Of a DNA stretch of 31,971 nucleotides, positions 1 through 8,185 are shown piece by piece. Origin of the DNA: a virus. The stretch covers positions 1-31,971 of IMG/VR virus record IMGVR_UViG_3300036814_000112; one strand, 5' to 3'. The first letter of the stretch is position 1, and every line of letters starts with the position of its first letter. Both the position numbers and the translations under genes were made by a program. The notes beneath the pieces are model-generated. The model saw only the letters and a list, made by a program, of their open reading frames with translations. It was not told where the DNA came from and ran no database searches.

Positions 1-912
1 GCTGGTTCGGACGACGACGACGGCGACCAAGATTCCGACGACGGCGACCAAGATTCCGACGACGGCGACGGTCCAAGCGGCGACGACGGCGACCAAGATT
101 CCGACGACGACGGCGAGCAAGGCGACGAAGATTCCGACGAAGATTCCGACGGTCAATCTGCTGACAATGAATTACCAGAAGGTGCCGACGAAGATTCCGA
201 CCAGCCGAAGCGCCCAGCTAAGTTTGGCGAAGTCGGCGAAGTACGCGACGCGCCTTCGGATCTAGACCGCGAAGACCTAGAAAATGAAATCAAGAAGGCG
301 GTCACTCAGGCGCGTATGGTCGCGGATAAATTCGACGGCCTAGACGCGGCGTCGACGCGGCTTGCAAAACACGCTACTGAATCGAAGGCGGATTGGAGAA
401 ATGAACTACGGCGCTTCGCCGATCAAGTCGCCGCGGTCGATTACGACTGGGCAACGTGCGACCGTCGATTTAGTGAAGATGATTTCCACATCCCAGAGCT
501 AGGCGCGAAAGGAATGGGACACCTAGTCACGGTCGTTGATACGTCGGGGTCGGTCGACGACGTGACACTATCACAATACGCGAAAGAAGTCGGCGAAATC
601 TTCGAAGAGACCGACGCGGAATCCATCACGGTTATCTATGCGGATTACGCGGTGCAAGCGGTCGACCGATTCAGTCGCGGCGAAGAGATCACACTGGCAC
701 CGAAGGGCGGCGGTTGGACCGACTTTCGACCAGCGTTCGAATGGGTCGAAGCCAACGCGACCGACCGACCCGCGGCGTTGATCTATCTTACCGACTTAGA
801 ACCGTGCGGCGGCGGCTTCCCAGAACACGCGCCCGACTACCCAGTTTTATGGGTCGCGACTGGATACCGTACGAGAGCGCCGTTCGGCGAAGTGATCCGA
901 CTAGACACCTAG
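1..912 (+). CDS. VWA-like domain protein (DUF2201 type), 5' truncated
   Basis: The reading frame is open from the first base to a TAG at 910-912, so the N-terminus lies outside the window. The visible 303 residues begin with an Asp/Ser-rich linker (about residues 1-65) made partly of DDGDQDS units, followed by a charged helix and a von Willebrand A-like fold. All three MIDAS elements can be seen: DTSGS at residues 180-184, the Thr of GGWTDF, and the Asp of YLTDLE. DUF2201-type proteins usually have an N-terminal metallopeptidase-like domain and often sit beside a MoxR-type AAA+ ATPase; both would be upstream and are not seen here. In phages the role is unknown; chaperone or remodelling activity is an inference from MoxR/VWA pairs. 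Family call good, function unknown. Confidence 0.8.
   Translation, partial: AGSDDDDGDQDSDDGDQDSDDGDGPSGDDGDQDSDDDGEQGDEDSDEDSDGQSADNELPEGADEDSDQPKRPAKFGEVGEVRDAPSDLDREDLENEIKKAVTQARMVADKFDGLDAASTRLAKHATESKADWRNELRRFADQVAAVDYDWATCDRRFSEDDFHIPELGAKGMGHLVTVVDTSGSVDDVTLSQYAKEVGEIFEETDAESITVIYADYAVQAVDRFSRGEEITLAPKGGGWTDFRPAFEWVEANATDRPAALIYLTDLEPCGGGFPEHAPDYPVLWVATGYRTRAPFGEVIRLDT
16..150 (+). repeat. 21-bp in-frame repeat encoding DDGDQDS
   Basis: Two exact 21-bp units (16-36 and 37-57) encode DDGDQDS. A third full unit and several shortened GACGAAGATTCC units follow. All stay in frame and build a strongly acidic, flexible linker ahead of the VWA-like domain. Length change by slippage would keep the frame. 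Confidence 0.8.
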
Positions 913-1344
913 TCGGTCGAAGTCCTACCAGCGGTCCGCAATGGGTCGCCGATTCTCTTCGGAGAGCGGCGGCCCTTCGTCGTTTATACTGTTCGCCTAT
1001 TCCGACTAGATAATGCTGATTATCAGGTGGAATACTGACAGCACGCCGACGGCCCACGTTTAAACCGTAAGACTCGGAGCTGCTGCTATCAGGTGAGAGC
1101 GTAATCCTTACGGTTATTCGTTCGCCTATTCCGCGAACTAGTAAGATAGGCGGTTGGTCGAATAGGGACCCGACTAGTGCAGTATAGGGTTACGATCAGG
1201 AATCAATTATAAGGTGCCAAGGAGGCGCTGTGGGCGACGAAATAGGGTAGGGGGTGTCGGTGGGTCAAGTGGAGTAGTGGGACGCCGTGACGGCGTTGTG
1301 GCGGCGTTCGGGGCGTTGACCGAACCCAACGCGCACGCGTAAAC

Positions 1345-1380
1345 GGTTTAGGTTCGAACTAGAACCGCTAGTTCTAAACC
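1345..1380. other. Perfect-arm stem-loop with one 5-nt bulge
   Basis: GGTTTA (1345-1350) pairs with TAAACC (1375-1380). After a five-base bulge (1351-1355), GAACTAG (1356-1362) pairs with CTAGTTC (1368-1374) around the loop AACCG. That gives 13 base pairs without mismatch. No T-run follows, so a simple intrinsic terminator is unlikely. It could act as a cruciform or protein-binding site or as RNA structure. Confidence 0.75.
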
Positions 1381-1443
1381 TATCCCAGCTTGGTCGGTTC
1401 TTAGTGGGCCAAACTGGTCGAACCTTGATCGGGATATCCCAAG

Positions 1444-1577
1444 AGAATCGACTAGAGAATCGACTAGAGAATCGGTCCAGAATCGCGCTCAGAATCCGAC
1501 CAAGAATCGACCCGAAGTCGCGCCCATTTTCGGACCCGAAACCGTGGCCGAAATCACGTCGAAACCGACGCCGAAAA
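1444..1577. repeat. Iteron-like array, about 11.7-bp phased GAA-centred repeats
   Basis: AGAATC(G) starts at 1444, 1456, 1468, 1479, 1491 and 1503, with spacings 12, 12, 11, 12, 12. A related CGAAG lies at 1513 and CGAAA starts at 1537, 1549, 1560 and 1572 (12, 11, 12). The GAA core therefore recurs with one missing turn over about 130 bp. The 11-bp steps break any reading frame while the motif persists, so the periodicity is a DNA property rather than a protein one. Repeats near one helical turn apart are typical of replication-initiator or packaging-protein binding sites; which applies here is not known. Confidence 0.75.
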
Positions 1578-1714
1578 CGTGCCAAAAAACGACCCACGGG
1601 GAGGCCCCCCGACGCAGTTGCCAACCCCCCGTACCTGTACACGTCAACGCACATCGCCTTGCCTTTTTCCCCCAATCTTAAAATTATCAATCATCACTTT
1701 TACAGGAGCAATGT

Positions 1715-1960
1715 ATGACCGACACTGAATTGACCAGTCTAGCCGATAACATTAAGGGGCGCCTTAAATTTTACACTCACGGCAGTCCAGAGCGCAGATT
1801 GCTGACTAGGGCGTACGATGCTATATCGAATTTTTCCCCCGCCAAGCTGGATACTGAGTCTGTGTGCCAGTGGCTAGGCGTCCAAGGCGTTGAGCTTACT
1901 CCGAAGCAACGTAAGTCACTTGGTATCGGCCCCACTGCCTCCGAGACTAAGGACAGTTAA
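1715..1960 (+). CDS. Small hypothetical protein (81 aa)
   Basis: ATG at 1715 is preceded by AGGAG at 1704-1708 with six bases between, which favours it over the ATG at 1711 (only two bases away). The product is a small soluble protein with two probable helical parts: residues 1-40 with many charged residues, and a C-terminal part around residues 48-70 containing VCQWLGVQGVELTPKQRKSLGI that resembles a small helical DNA- or protein-binding element. No family is recognised. It is the first gene after the repeat region and precedes the terminase genes, so a role linked to packaging or regulation is possible but only by position. Confidence 0.65.
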   Translation: MTDTELTSLADNIKGRLKFYTHGSPERRLLTRAYDAISNFSPAKLDTESVCQWLGVQGVELTPKQRKSLGIGPTASETKDS

Positions 1961-2147
1961 AGTGGCAGATAAGTGCCTTAGTGGCGCCATATATCCTACA
2001 ATATGCCACTGACTTAGAACAGATCCAGAACAATAGTAAACAGTATACTCAATAATAATTAACTACTATGTCTAGTTTGACGGTCATGGTTTCTGCTGTG
2101 TAGTTTGGGGATATGGGAAAACATTACGACTGGAGATGTCGGACTAA

Positions 2148-2297
2148 ATGCCATACCGTAAGACTAACTTGAGCGTACAGGTAAAAAAACCTATCGGCTG
2201 GATCACCATCAAAACTCACAAATCAAACGAAATGGCCGAGAAGCATCTAAACGCATTGCGAGCGGCCAAGGCAAGAAAAAAGACTATGGGACGTTGA
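2148..2297 (+). CDS. Small basic protein overlapping the terL start (49 aa)
   Basis: An ATG at 2148 opens a 49-codon frame that ends at a TGA (2295-2297) overlapping the proposed TTG start of the terminase gene as TTGA. The product begins MPYRKTNLSVQVKKPIGWIT and ends in a lysine/arginine-rich helix AAKARKKTMGR. The only upstream purine-rich stretch (GGAGA, 2132-2136) is eleven bases away, so initiation looks weak. The stop-start overlap suggests its translation feeds ribosomes into terL. No family is recognised. A short basic protein just upstream of terL is the usual place for a small terminase subunit, but this one is much shorter than that family. Confidence 0.5.
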   Translation: MPYRKTNLSVQVKKPIGWITIKTHKSNEMAEKHLNALRAAKARKKTMGR

Positions 2298-3679
2298 GTA
2301 TACTTCCAGGCCAGGAGGAGATGCGGGAAGACCCGACCCTCTTCGTGGAAGGAATGTTGGGTGCGAAACCAGATCCCTGGCAGAAAGAAGTCATGGCAGC
2401 CGTTGCCGCGCAGAATCGCGGTGTAAGTATTAGGTCGGGTCACGGCGTGGGAAAGACAAGTTGCCTCTCCTGGCTCGCACTTTGGTGGATCGCCACGCAC
2501 TATCACGCGAAGGTTGTGGTAACCGCCCCGACATCCGCACAGTTGCACGACGCACTGCTTCCTGAAACAAAATCATGGCTAAAACAGTCTCCGCCTGGGT
2601 TTCGTGATCTTTTTAATGTCAAATCCGACCGCATTGAACTGATCGCGGACCCAGAGCGGAACTTCATATCAGCTAAGACCAGCAGGGCTGAACAGCCCGA
2701 CGCGCTACAGGGTGTCCACGCAGATCACGTTTTATTGATATGCGACGAGGCTAGTGGTGTCCCTGAACAGGTATATGAGTCCGCTGGAGGCTCAATGTCG
2801 GCGCATCATGCCACTATGGTGCTGGCGGGCAACCCTATTCGCTCTACGGGCTACTTTTACGACACATTTAACAAGTTGTCCAATCGGTGGAAAACATTTC
2901 ACATTTCGTGTGAAACGAGCGAGCGAGTGTCCAAAGAGTATGTCGAGGAATGTAGGTTACGCTACGGGGAAGAGTCCAACACTTATCGCGTCAGAGTTCT
3001 AGGGGAATTCCCCAGGGGAGACGATGATACTGTCATTCCTCAAGAATTGGTTGCGGAAGCGATTAGCCGCGATATAGAACCCACACAGTTTGGCAATACG
3101 GTGTGGGGTGTCGACGTGGCACGATTCGGCGCAGACGCCTCTGCACTATGTAAGCGAAAAGGGAATGCCATCACGGAACCGATCAGGCTCTGGCGAAATT
3201 TGGACACAATGCAACTCACAGGAGCAATCAAGGCTGAATACGACTCATGCCTTGAAAAGCCGACAGAAATCTTTGTCGATGCTATCGGGCTTGGCGCTGG
3301 CGTAGCTGATCGACTACGAGAGCTTCAGTTGCCAGCCTATGCCATTAACGTCAGTGAAAGTCCAGCGATGGGCCAGCATTATTTGAACCTGAGGGCCGAG
3401 TTGTGGTACAAGGCCAAGACGTGGTTAGAGGGGCGAAATGTAAGATTGCCACGGGATGATTTATTGAAGTCAGAATTGACGACAGTCCGATATACCTTTA
3501 CATCTAGTGGTAGGGTGAAGATTGAATCAAAGGCAGATTTGAAGCGCAGGGGTGTGTCCTCCCCCGACTCTGCCGACGCATTTGTTTTGACGTTTGCGTC
3601 CGATGCTGGAACTGCTATGGGTGGACGAACAGGTAGGCATATGGGTAAGATTAGACGCAATCTTGTGGGAGTGGTTTAG
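2294..3679 (+). CDS. terL: Terminase large subunit
   Basis: This is the ATPase/nuclease that translocates DNA into the procapsid and cuts it. The 461-residue product has the two expected domains. The motor has Walker A SGHGVGKT (residues 48-55) and Walker B LLICDE (147-152), with a GNP coupling motif at 179-181. The RNase H-like nuclease has acidic residues D274 in WGVDVARFG, D329 in FVDAIG and D428 in SPDSADAF. The start is uncertain. TTG at 2294 overlaps the preceding stop and gives a normal N-terminus, whereas ATG at 2321 has AGGAGG only two bases upstream, too close to work well. Length is typical of the family. Portal and scaffold follow in the usual order. Confidence 0.95.
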   Translation: MSILPGQEEMREDPTLFVEGMLGAKPDPWQKEVMAAVAAQNRGVSIRSGHGVGKTSCLSWLALWWIATHYHAKVVVTAPTSAQLHDALLPETKSWLKQSPPGFRDLFNVKSDRIELIADPERNFISAKTSRAEQPDALQGVHADHVLLICDEASGVPEQVYESAGGSMSAHHATMVLAGNPIRSTGYFYDTFNKLSNRWKTFHISCETSERVSKEYVEECRLRYGEESNTYRVRVLGEFPRGDDDTVIPQELVAEAISRDIEPTQFGNTVWGVDVARFGADASALCKRKGNAITEPIRLWRNLDTMQLTGAIKAEYDSCLEKPTEIFVDAIGLGAGVADRLRELQLPAYAINVSESPAMGQHYLNLRAELWYKAKTWLEGRNVRLPRDDLLKSELTTVRYTFTSSGRVKIESKADLKRRGVSSPDSADAFVLTFASDAGTAMGGRTGRHMGKIRRNLVGVV

Positions 3680-3682
3680 GGG

Positions 3683-3720
3683 GCAAACCAGATAAGGGTG
3701 TGGTGTCCTAATGGGTTTGC
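3683..3720 (+). other. Short inverted repeat after terL
   Basis: GCAAACC (3683-3689) can pair with GGTTTGC (3714-3720) across a 24-base loop in the 140-bp gap between terL and the portal gene. There is no T-run, so termination is doubtful. It may only mark a processing or pausing site. Confidence 0.3.
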
Positions 3721-3819
3721 TTAAATGTCCAAAGACTAACGCTCGTTTCTACGCCCAGAATCGAAGGCGCCCCTGAATCGCTATCTACATATGCGACTTG
3801 AAATGGAGGGCATTATATA

Positions 3820-5883
3820 TTGGCATATATAGACGAGGCAGAAACTGAATCTGGCATAGGGATGGACGAGACCGAACTGCAATCTGTAGTCGGTGCGTAT
3901 ATCTCTGACGCCATTCAATACATAGACGACGACATCTCCCCGATACGGGCAGAATCTACGAAATACTATCGTGGCGATCCGTTTGGTAACGAGGTAGACG
4001 GCAGAAGCCAAGTCGTTAGCCGCGACGTACGGGATAGCGTGCAAGCCATACTCCCGTCGATGATGCGGGTATTTTTTGGGTCCGAGAAAGTTGTTGAATT
4101 CGTCCCCAGAAATGAATCCGATGTCGCCATGTCAGAACAGGCAACCGATTATCTGAATTATATCTTGAGGCAGGACAACGATGCGATAGGAATTTTTTAC
4201 AGTGTGTTCAAGGACGCGCTGATGAACAAGGGCGGATTCGTCAAATGGTGGTGGGACGACAGTGTAGAGGTACACACCCACAGCTTTGAAGGGCTGGACG
4301 AAGGCGCGCTAGGGCTAATACTTGAAGAAGAAGGCGTAGAAGCAGTATCGGTAGAAGGTTCCCCCGCCCCTGGTATCTCCGAAGAACAAGCGGCGATGAT
4401 GGAGGAGCAAGGGGCGCCTGTCCCACAGGTTTACGACGTGGAGATCAAGCGGAAGCGAAAAAGAAATCAGGTGCGGGTAGAGACAATGCCCCCTGAAGAA
4501 TTCTTTGTAGACGCTGCGGCCACGTCCTTGAACGACGCACAGGTCGTTGGACACAGAACGATGGCGACAGTATCCGACTTGGTGGCCCTTGGCTATGACA
4601 GGGAAATGCTTGACGACCACTTGTCAGATGAAGTGGCCTTTACGGATAGTGACGAATATTGGGCGCGTTACGCGGATAGCGACGTACCTGGTCCATCGTC
4701 CACATACGAGCGTAAGCGTGTTCTATATACGGAAGCGTGGTGCTATATCGACTACGATGGAGACGGAATAGCCGAACTTCGTCGTGTATGTACGGTTGGT
4801 AGTAATTACGAGGTCGTGAACAACGAACCCGCAGACTCCATTCCGTTTGCAATGTTTAGTTGTGATCCAGAGCCTCATGTGTTCTTTGGTAGCGATATTG
4901 CGGATTTAACAAAAGACATTCAACGAGTGAAAAGCGCGGTATTAAGAGGAATGTTGGATTCGCTGTCGTTTTCGCTGTACCCACGCACTGGTGTGGTCGA
5001 AGGCATGGTAGACATGGATGATGTATTGAATCCAGAGGTTGGGTCTATTATAAGAATGCGTCAGCCAGGGATGGTCCAACAGTTGGATGTACCGTTCTTG
5101 GGGAAAGAGGCGTTCCCTATGATTCAGTATTTAGACGCAATGAAGGAATCACGAACGGGCCAAACCGCTGCATCCCAGGGGCTTGACCCCGACGTTCTTC
5201 AGTCCACGACCAGGGCGGCTGTGACTGCTACAATTCGTGGCGCTGAACAGCACCTTGAAATGATGGCGCGCCTATTTGCCGACGGATTCCAGCGAATGTT
5301 CAAGGGGATGCTGAGACTTGTGATCCTACACCAAGACCGTGAGCGCGTAGTACGATTGCGTGACGAGTGGGTGCCAGTTGATCCACGGGTTTGGGACTCT
5401 AATATGGATTGTACCGTCAATGTAGGGTTGGGTTCTGGGCAGACCGACGAACGACTAGCTGTTTTGAACCAAATTGCGGTGCGACAGCAGGAAGCAATGG
5501 AGAAGATGGGGCCAAACAACCCACTGGTTGGCCTTGGACAAATACGGCATACGCTTGCCAAAATGCTTGAGATTAGCGGTTATCCCGACTCAAGTCAGTT
5601 TTTCAAGCAAATACCACTGGACTACCAACCGCCTCCACCCGCGCCTCCGAAGCCAACTCCAGAAGAGCTTCTGGCACAGGCACAGATGGCAGACATTCAG
5701 GCGCGTACCTCAATCGACCAGCAAAAGCTGGAGCTTGATTCGGTGAAACAGACGCAGCTAGATGAACGTGAAAGCGCGAGGATCGCTGGCGACCTGGCTA
5801 TACGGGAGTTCCAGGCAGAAGAGAAATTCCAAAACGATATAGACTTAGAAGTAGTCAAAGCCAGCCTGAAGGAAGGTTTATAG
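3820..5883 (+). CDS. Portal protein (P22-like)
   Basis: The portal forms the dodecameric ring at one capsid vertex through which DNA enters and leaves and to which terminase and tail proteins bind. The 687-residue product matches the P22-type podovirus portal group. It has an acidic N-terminal helix, a region around residues 50-110 with SRDVRDSVQAILPSMMRVF, a wing/stem region with TGQTAASQGLDPDVLQSTT (about 447-465), a proline run (QPPPPAPPKP) near residue 600, and a long charged coiled-coil tail that fits a portal barrel. The start is TTG at 3820, supported by GGAGGG at 3805-3810 nine bases upstream. The next Met is 23 residues in and has no such site. It follows terL and precedes scaffold and capsid. 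Confidence 0.9.
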   Translation: MAYIDEAETESGIGMDETELQSVVGAYISDAIQYIDDDISPIRAESTKYYRGDPFGNEVDGRSQVVSRDVRDSVQAILPSMMRVFFGSEKVVEFVPRNESDVAMSEQATDYLNYILRQDNDAIGIFYSVFKDALMNKGGFVKWWWDDSVEVHTHSFEGLDEGALGLILEEEGVEAVSVEGSPAPGISEEQAAMMEEQGAPVPQVYDVEIKRKRKRNQVRVETMPPEEFFVDAAATSLNDAQVVGHRTMATVSDLVALGYDREMLDDHLSDEVAFTDSDEYWARYADSDVPGPSSTYERKRVLYTEAWCYIDYDGDGIAELRRVCTVGSNYEVVNNEPADSIPFAMFSCDPEPHVFFGSDIADLTKDIQRVKSAVLRGMLDSLSFSLYPRTGVVEGMVDMDDVLNPEVGSIIRMRQPGMVQQLDVPFLGKEAFPMIQYLDAMKESRTGQTAASQGLDPDVLQSTTRAAVTATIRGAEQHLEMMARLFADGFQRMFKGMLRLVILHQDRERVVRLRDEWVPVDPRVWDSNMDCTVNVGLGSGQTDERLAVLNQIAVRQQEAMEKMGPNNPLVGLGQIRHTLAKMLEISGYPDSSQFFKQIPLDYQPPPPAPPKPTPEELLAQAQMADIQARTSIDQQKLELDSVKQTQLDERESARIAGDLAIREFQAEEKFQNDIDLEVVKASLKEGL

Positions 5884-6146
5884 TGGACAGCACGAAAGAG
5901 CAAAAAGGACGCAGGGGTAAAGAAATCCTAAGTGACCCAGTGTTCATAGAGATGATAGATACGGCGCGTACGCAGATAATGACAGAATGGAATTTGACAG
6001 AATTTGAGCAAGAAAATCTCCGTGAGAGTCTGTACCATCAGGGCCGCGCCCTTGACGAAGTGTTACGCGGCTTGCGAACATTAGTAGACGACTGGACTGT
6101 AGAGACATCAAAACGCAATTCGACTAAACAAGGACGGAATACATGA
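5883..6146 (+). CDS. Small protein between portal and scaffold (87 aa)
   Basis: The GTG start at 5883 shares one base with the portal stop and has AAGGAAGG just upstream. The product is hydrophilic and mostly helical, with a charged N-terminus (KEQKGRRGKE) and a central amphipathic region ending RTLVDDW. Its stop overlaps the scaffold start (ATGA), so the portal, this gene and scaffold look translationally coupled. No family is recognised. Small proteins in this position are common in podovirus head operons, and an assembly role is only an inference from position. Confidence 0.75.
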   Translation: MDSTKEQKGRRGKEILSDPVFIEMIDTARTQIMTEWNLTEFEQENLRESLYHQGRALDEVLRGLRTLVDDWTVETSKRNSTKQGRNT

Positions 6147-7144
6147 GCGTAGCCAGTACAACTAAAGAAACTGGTTCACGGTCTTCGGGCGAAATCCAAG
6201 ATGCTTTCGCCCAAATGCTCGTCGGACCCGAAGAGCAAACCGAAGAGGATTCTCCTGAAGGAGAGCAACCCACGACGGATTCTTTGGATGAAGGGCAGGA
6301 ATTAGATGCTGAGTTGGCCGATAATTCAGCAGTGGACGAAGAGGACGATGGAGAGCTAGACGAAGAACAACTCGACGAAGGCGACGGTGTTCGGACATTT
6401 TCCGTCATGGTAGACGGAAAGTCTGAAGACGTTCCTCTCGACGAACTCATCTCTGGTTATCACAGACATTCTACGTTCACGAAAAAGAGCCAGGCTCTGG
6501 CGCAAGAGCGCCAAGGTTTCGAAAAAGACGGAGCGGCTCTCAGGTCGACATACCAGCAGTACCAAGAGGTATTAGGCCAACTCCAGCAACAGATGGAGGC
6601 TGCGAATAAGCCAAGCAATCTGGACTGGGATGCTCTTGAAAGGGAGAATCCCGTACAGTGGCTGAAACTCAAAGAACTTGAGCGTCAGCGTGCGGGTGAA
6701 ATTCAAGCTGTAACCGCAGAGCGTCAAAGAATGCAACAAATTTCGGAGCAAGAACAAGGTCAGAGGCTCCAGGAGCATTTAAGCGCCCAGCAGAATCTGG
6801 TGTTGGAAAAAATTCCTGAATGGGCTGACAGTGAAATTCAGGCCGAAGATCAGCGAAAGCTGGTAGAGTTTGGTAGGACGGTAGGGTTCACGGATAACGA
6901 ACTTGATACGATCTACGACCACAGGGCATTAATCGTGTTACGCGACGCAATGCGCTACAGGGAACTCACAAACGGCGAGAGGATCACTCAGGCCAAAAGT
7001 AAAATCGGCAGTGCGAGAGGCGGTAATAAACTTACGGCCCGTCGCACACGCTCCCGCAAGGAGAAAACCCAACGGGGCAGGTTGAAGCAATCTGGAAAGA
7101 TTGAAGACGCTGCTTCGCTTATGGGGAATTTGCTCGCGGACTAA
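6143..7144 (+). CDS. Capsid scaffolding / assembly protein
   Basis: The protein would guide coat-protein assembly inside the procapsid and then leave. The 333 residues show typical scaffold layout. The first 85 or so residues are extremely acidic (long Glu/Asp runs). A conserved-looking FSVMVDGKSEDVPLDELISG segment follows (about 90-110). A glutamine- and glutamate-rich coiled coil covers about 120-230, and the tail from about 285 on is strongly basic (ARRTRSRKEKTQRGRLKQ), consistent with coat binding. It starts at an ATGA overlap with the previous gene and sits directly before the major capsid gene. The name rests on composition and position rather than on a catalytic motif. Confidence 0.88.
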   Translation: MSVASTTKETGSRSSGEIQDAFAQMLVGPEEQTEEDSPEGEQPTTDSLDEGQELDAELADNSAVDEEDDGELDEEQLDEGDGVRTFSVMVDGKSEDVPLDELISGYHRHSTFTKKSQALAQERQGFEKDGAALRSTYQQYQEVLGQLQQQMEAANKPSNLDWDALERENPVQWLKLKELERQRAGEIQAVTAERQRMQQISEQEQGQRLQEHLSAQQNLVLEKIPEWADSEIQAEDQRKLVEFGRTVGFTDNELDTIYDHRALIVLRDAMRYRELTNGERITQAKSKIGSARGGNKLTARRTRSRKEKTQRGRLKQSGKIEDAASLMGNLLAD

Positions 7145-7162
7145 CTAAAAGGCAAGAAGATT

Positions 7163-8173
7163 ATGGCAGTTGTATCCAATACCTTTACCACTTATGATGC
7201 TAAAGGAATAAGAGAAGATTTGTCCGACTTAATCGCAGACATTTCTCCGACTCAGACTCCGTTTCAGAGCAATGTTGGGACGAGGGACGCGTCGAATACT
7301 TACTTTGAATGGCAGACAGATTCGCTGGCAGCAGCTTCTGCTACGCCAGTGGTTGAAGGACAGGACTTGAGCAGCTTTACGGCGGTCACGCCTACTGTAA
7401 GGCTTGGGAATTATGCTCAGATCAACATGAGAGATTTTATTATCTCTGGTACTGAGCAGCGTGTAGATAAGGCTGGCCGTGCGTCTGAGGTTGGTTACCA
7501 GGCAGCGAAGGCAGCTAAAGAACTCAAGCGTGACGTAGAGACAGCTTGCCTCTTGAATGGTGTGGGCGCGGTTGCTGGTGCGACTGCGACAGCCCGCGTT
7601 ACGGCTGGTTTCCCTTGCTGGCTGAAGACTAACGAAACTTCCACCAACGTAACTGCACCCAGTTATTCGGGATCAACCCCGACAGGTGCTGCACAGGTAT
7701 GGAAGGCCTTTGGAACGCCTACAGCATTTACCGAAGCAATGCTTAAAACCACGATGCAAGAATGCTACGAGAGTGGTGGAGAGCCGTCGATGTTGATGGT
7801 TGGAGGCTACAACAAGACTGTTGTGAGTGGATTCTCAGGAATCGCTTCCAGCCGTTACAATGTGGATGGTGCAGAGCCGTCCGTAATCATTGGCGCAGCA
7901 GACATTTATGTCAGCGACTTCGGTAATCTGTCCGTTGTCCCGAACCGCTTCTTCACTACGGTGGTTGATGCTGGTGCGGGTTCATTGATGAATGACTGGG
8001 CGCTCTTGATTGACACCGATGAGGTGAAAATCGCGACAGTGCGTCCGTACAGCATTGAAGCGCTTGCAAGAACTGGTGATGCTGATAAGCGTATGGCATT
8101 ACACGAATGGGGACTTCAGGTGAACAACGAGAAGGCCCACGGTATTGTTGCTGGCATAACGGCAGCAGCTTAA
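7163..8173 (+). CDS. Major capsid protein (SU10-type, DUF5309-like)
   Basis: This is the probable shell-forming coat protein with an HK97-type fold. The 336-residue product resembles the SU10 major-capsid group: an N-terminal segment with DLIADISPTQTPFQSNVG (about residues 20-37), then WQTDSLAAAS, and an RDFIISGTEQRVDKAGR-type helix region (about 92-108). A purine-rich AAGAAG lies upstream of the ATG at 7163. It follows scaffold, is free of cysteine clusters or enzyme motifs, and is followed closely by a very stable hairpin. The family call comes from remembered sequence similarity, so it is strong but not proven. Confidence 0.92.
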   Translation: MAVVSNTFTTYDAKGIREDLSDLIADISPTQTPFQSNVGTRDASNTYFEWQTDSLAAASATPVVEGQDLSSFTAVTPTVRLGNYAQINMRDFIISGTEQRVDKAGRASEVGYQAAKAAKELKRDVETACLLNGVGAVAGATATARVTAGFPCWLKTNETSTNVTAPSYSGSTPTGAAQVWKAFGTPTAFTEAMLKTTMQECYESGGEPSMLMVGGYNKTVVSGFSGIASSRYNVDGAEPSVIIGAADIYVSDFGNLSVVPNRFFTTVVDAGAGSLMNDWALLIDTDEVKIATVRPYSIEALARTGDADKRMALHEWGLQVNNEKAHGIVAGITAAA

Positions 8174-8185
8174 GAAGCTGATGGT

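Larger units (their letters stand above)
913..1714. other. Gene-free region rich in dyads and short repeats
   Basis: I see no convincing gene in these 800 bp: the open frames present lack ribosome-binding sites and family resemblance. The stretch holds a direct repeat GTTCGCCTATTCCG (991-1004 and 1120-1133). Its hairpins include GATAAT-GCTG-ATTATC at 1009-1024, GTTCGC/GCGAAC at 1120-1125 and 1133-1138, and AACCGTAAG/CTTACGGTT at 1063-1071 and 1107-1115. A long stem-loop lies at 1345-1380, the palindrome GGGATATCCC at 1431-1440, and a phased repeat array at 1444-1577. It sits between an upstream operon end and the packaging genes, which would suit an origin, a packaging site or a structured RNA. 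No function is proven. Confidence 0.7.

Noticed and set aside
1345-1380. tRNA-like T-arm string GGTTCGAAC
   Set aside because: No acceptor, D or anticodon arms can be built around it; the bases fit the stem-loop better.
1444-1577. CRISPR array
   Set aside because: Repeat unit and spacing are only 11-12 bp and there are no spacers.
1265-1718. Long open frames on both strands across the phased repeat array
   Set aside because: No ribosome-binding site, highly skewed Arg- or Phe/Arg-rich composition, and the repeat motif crosses reading frames, so openness comes from the repeats.
2077-2106. TTGACG with TAGTTT as a sigma-70 promoter before terL
   Set aside because: Only three of six bases fit the -10 box; too weak to call.
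2113-2172. Nineteen-codon frame starting MGKHYDW
   Set aside because: Too short, overlaps the better 49-codon frame and has no ribosome-binding site.
3712-3777. Twenty-one-codon frame between terL and portal
   Set aside because: No ribosome-binding site or recognisable pattern.
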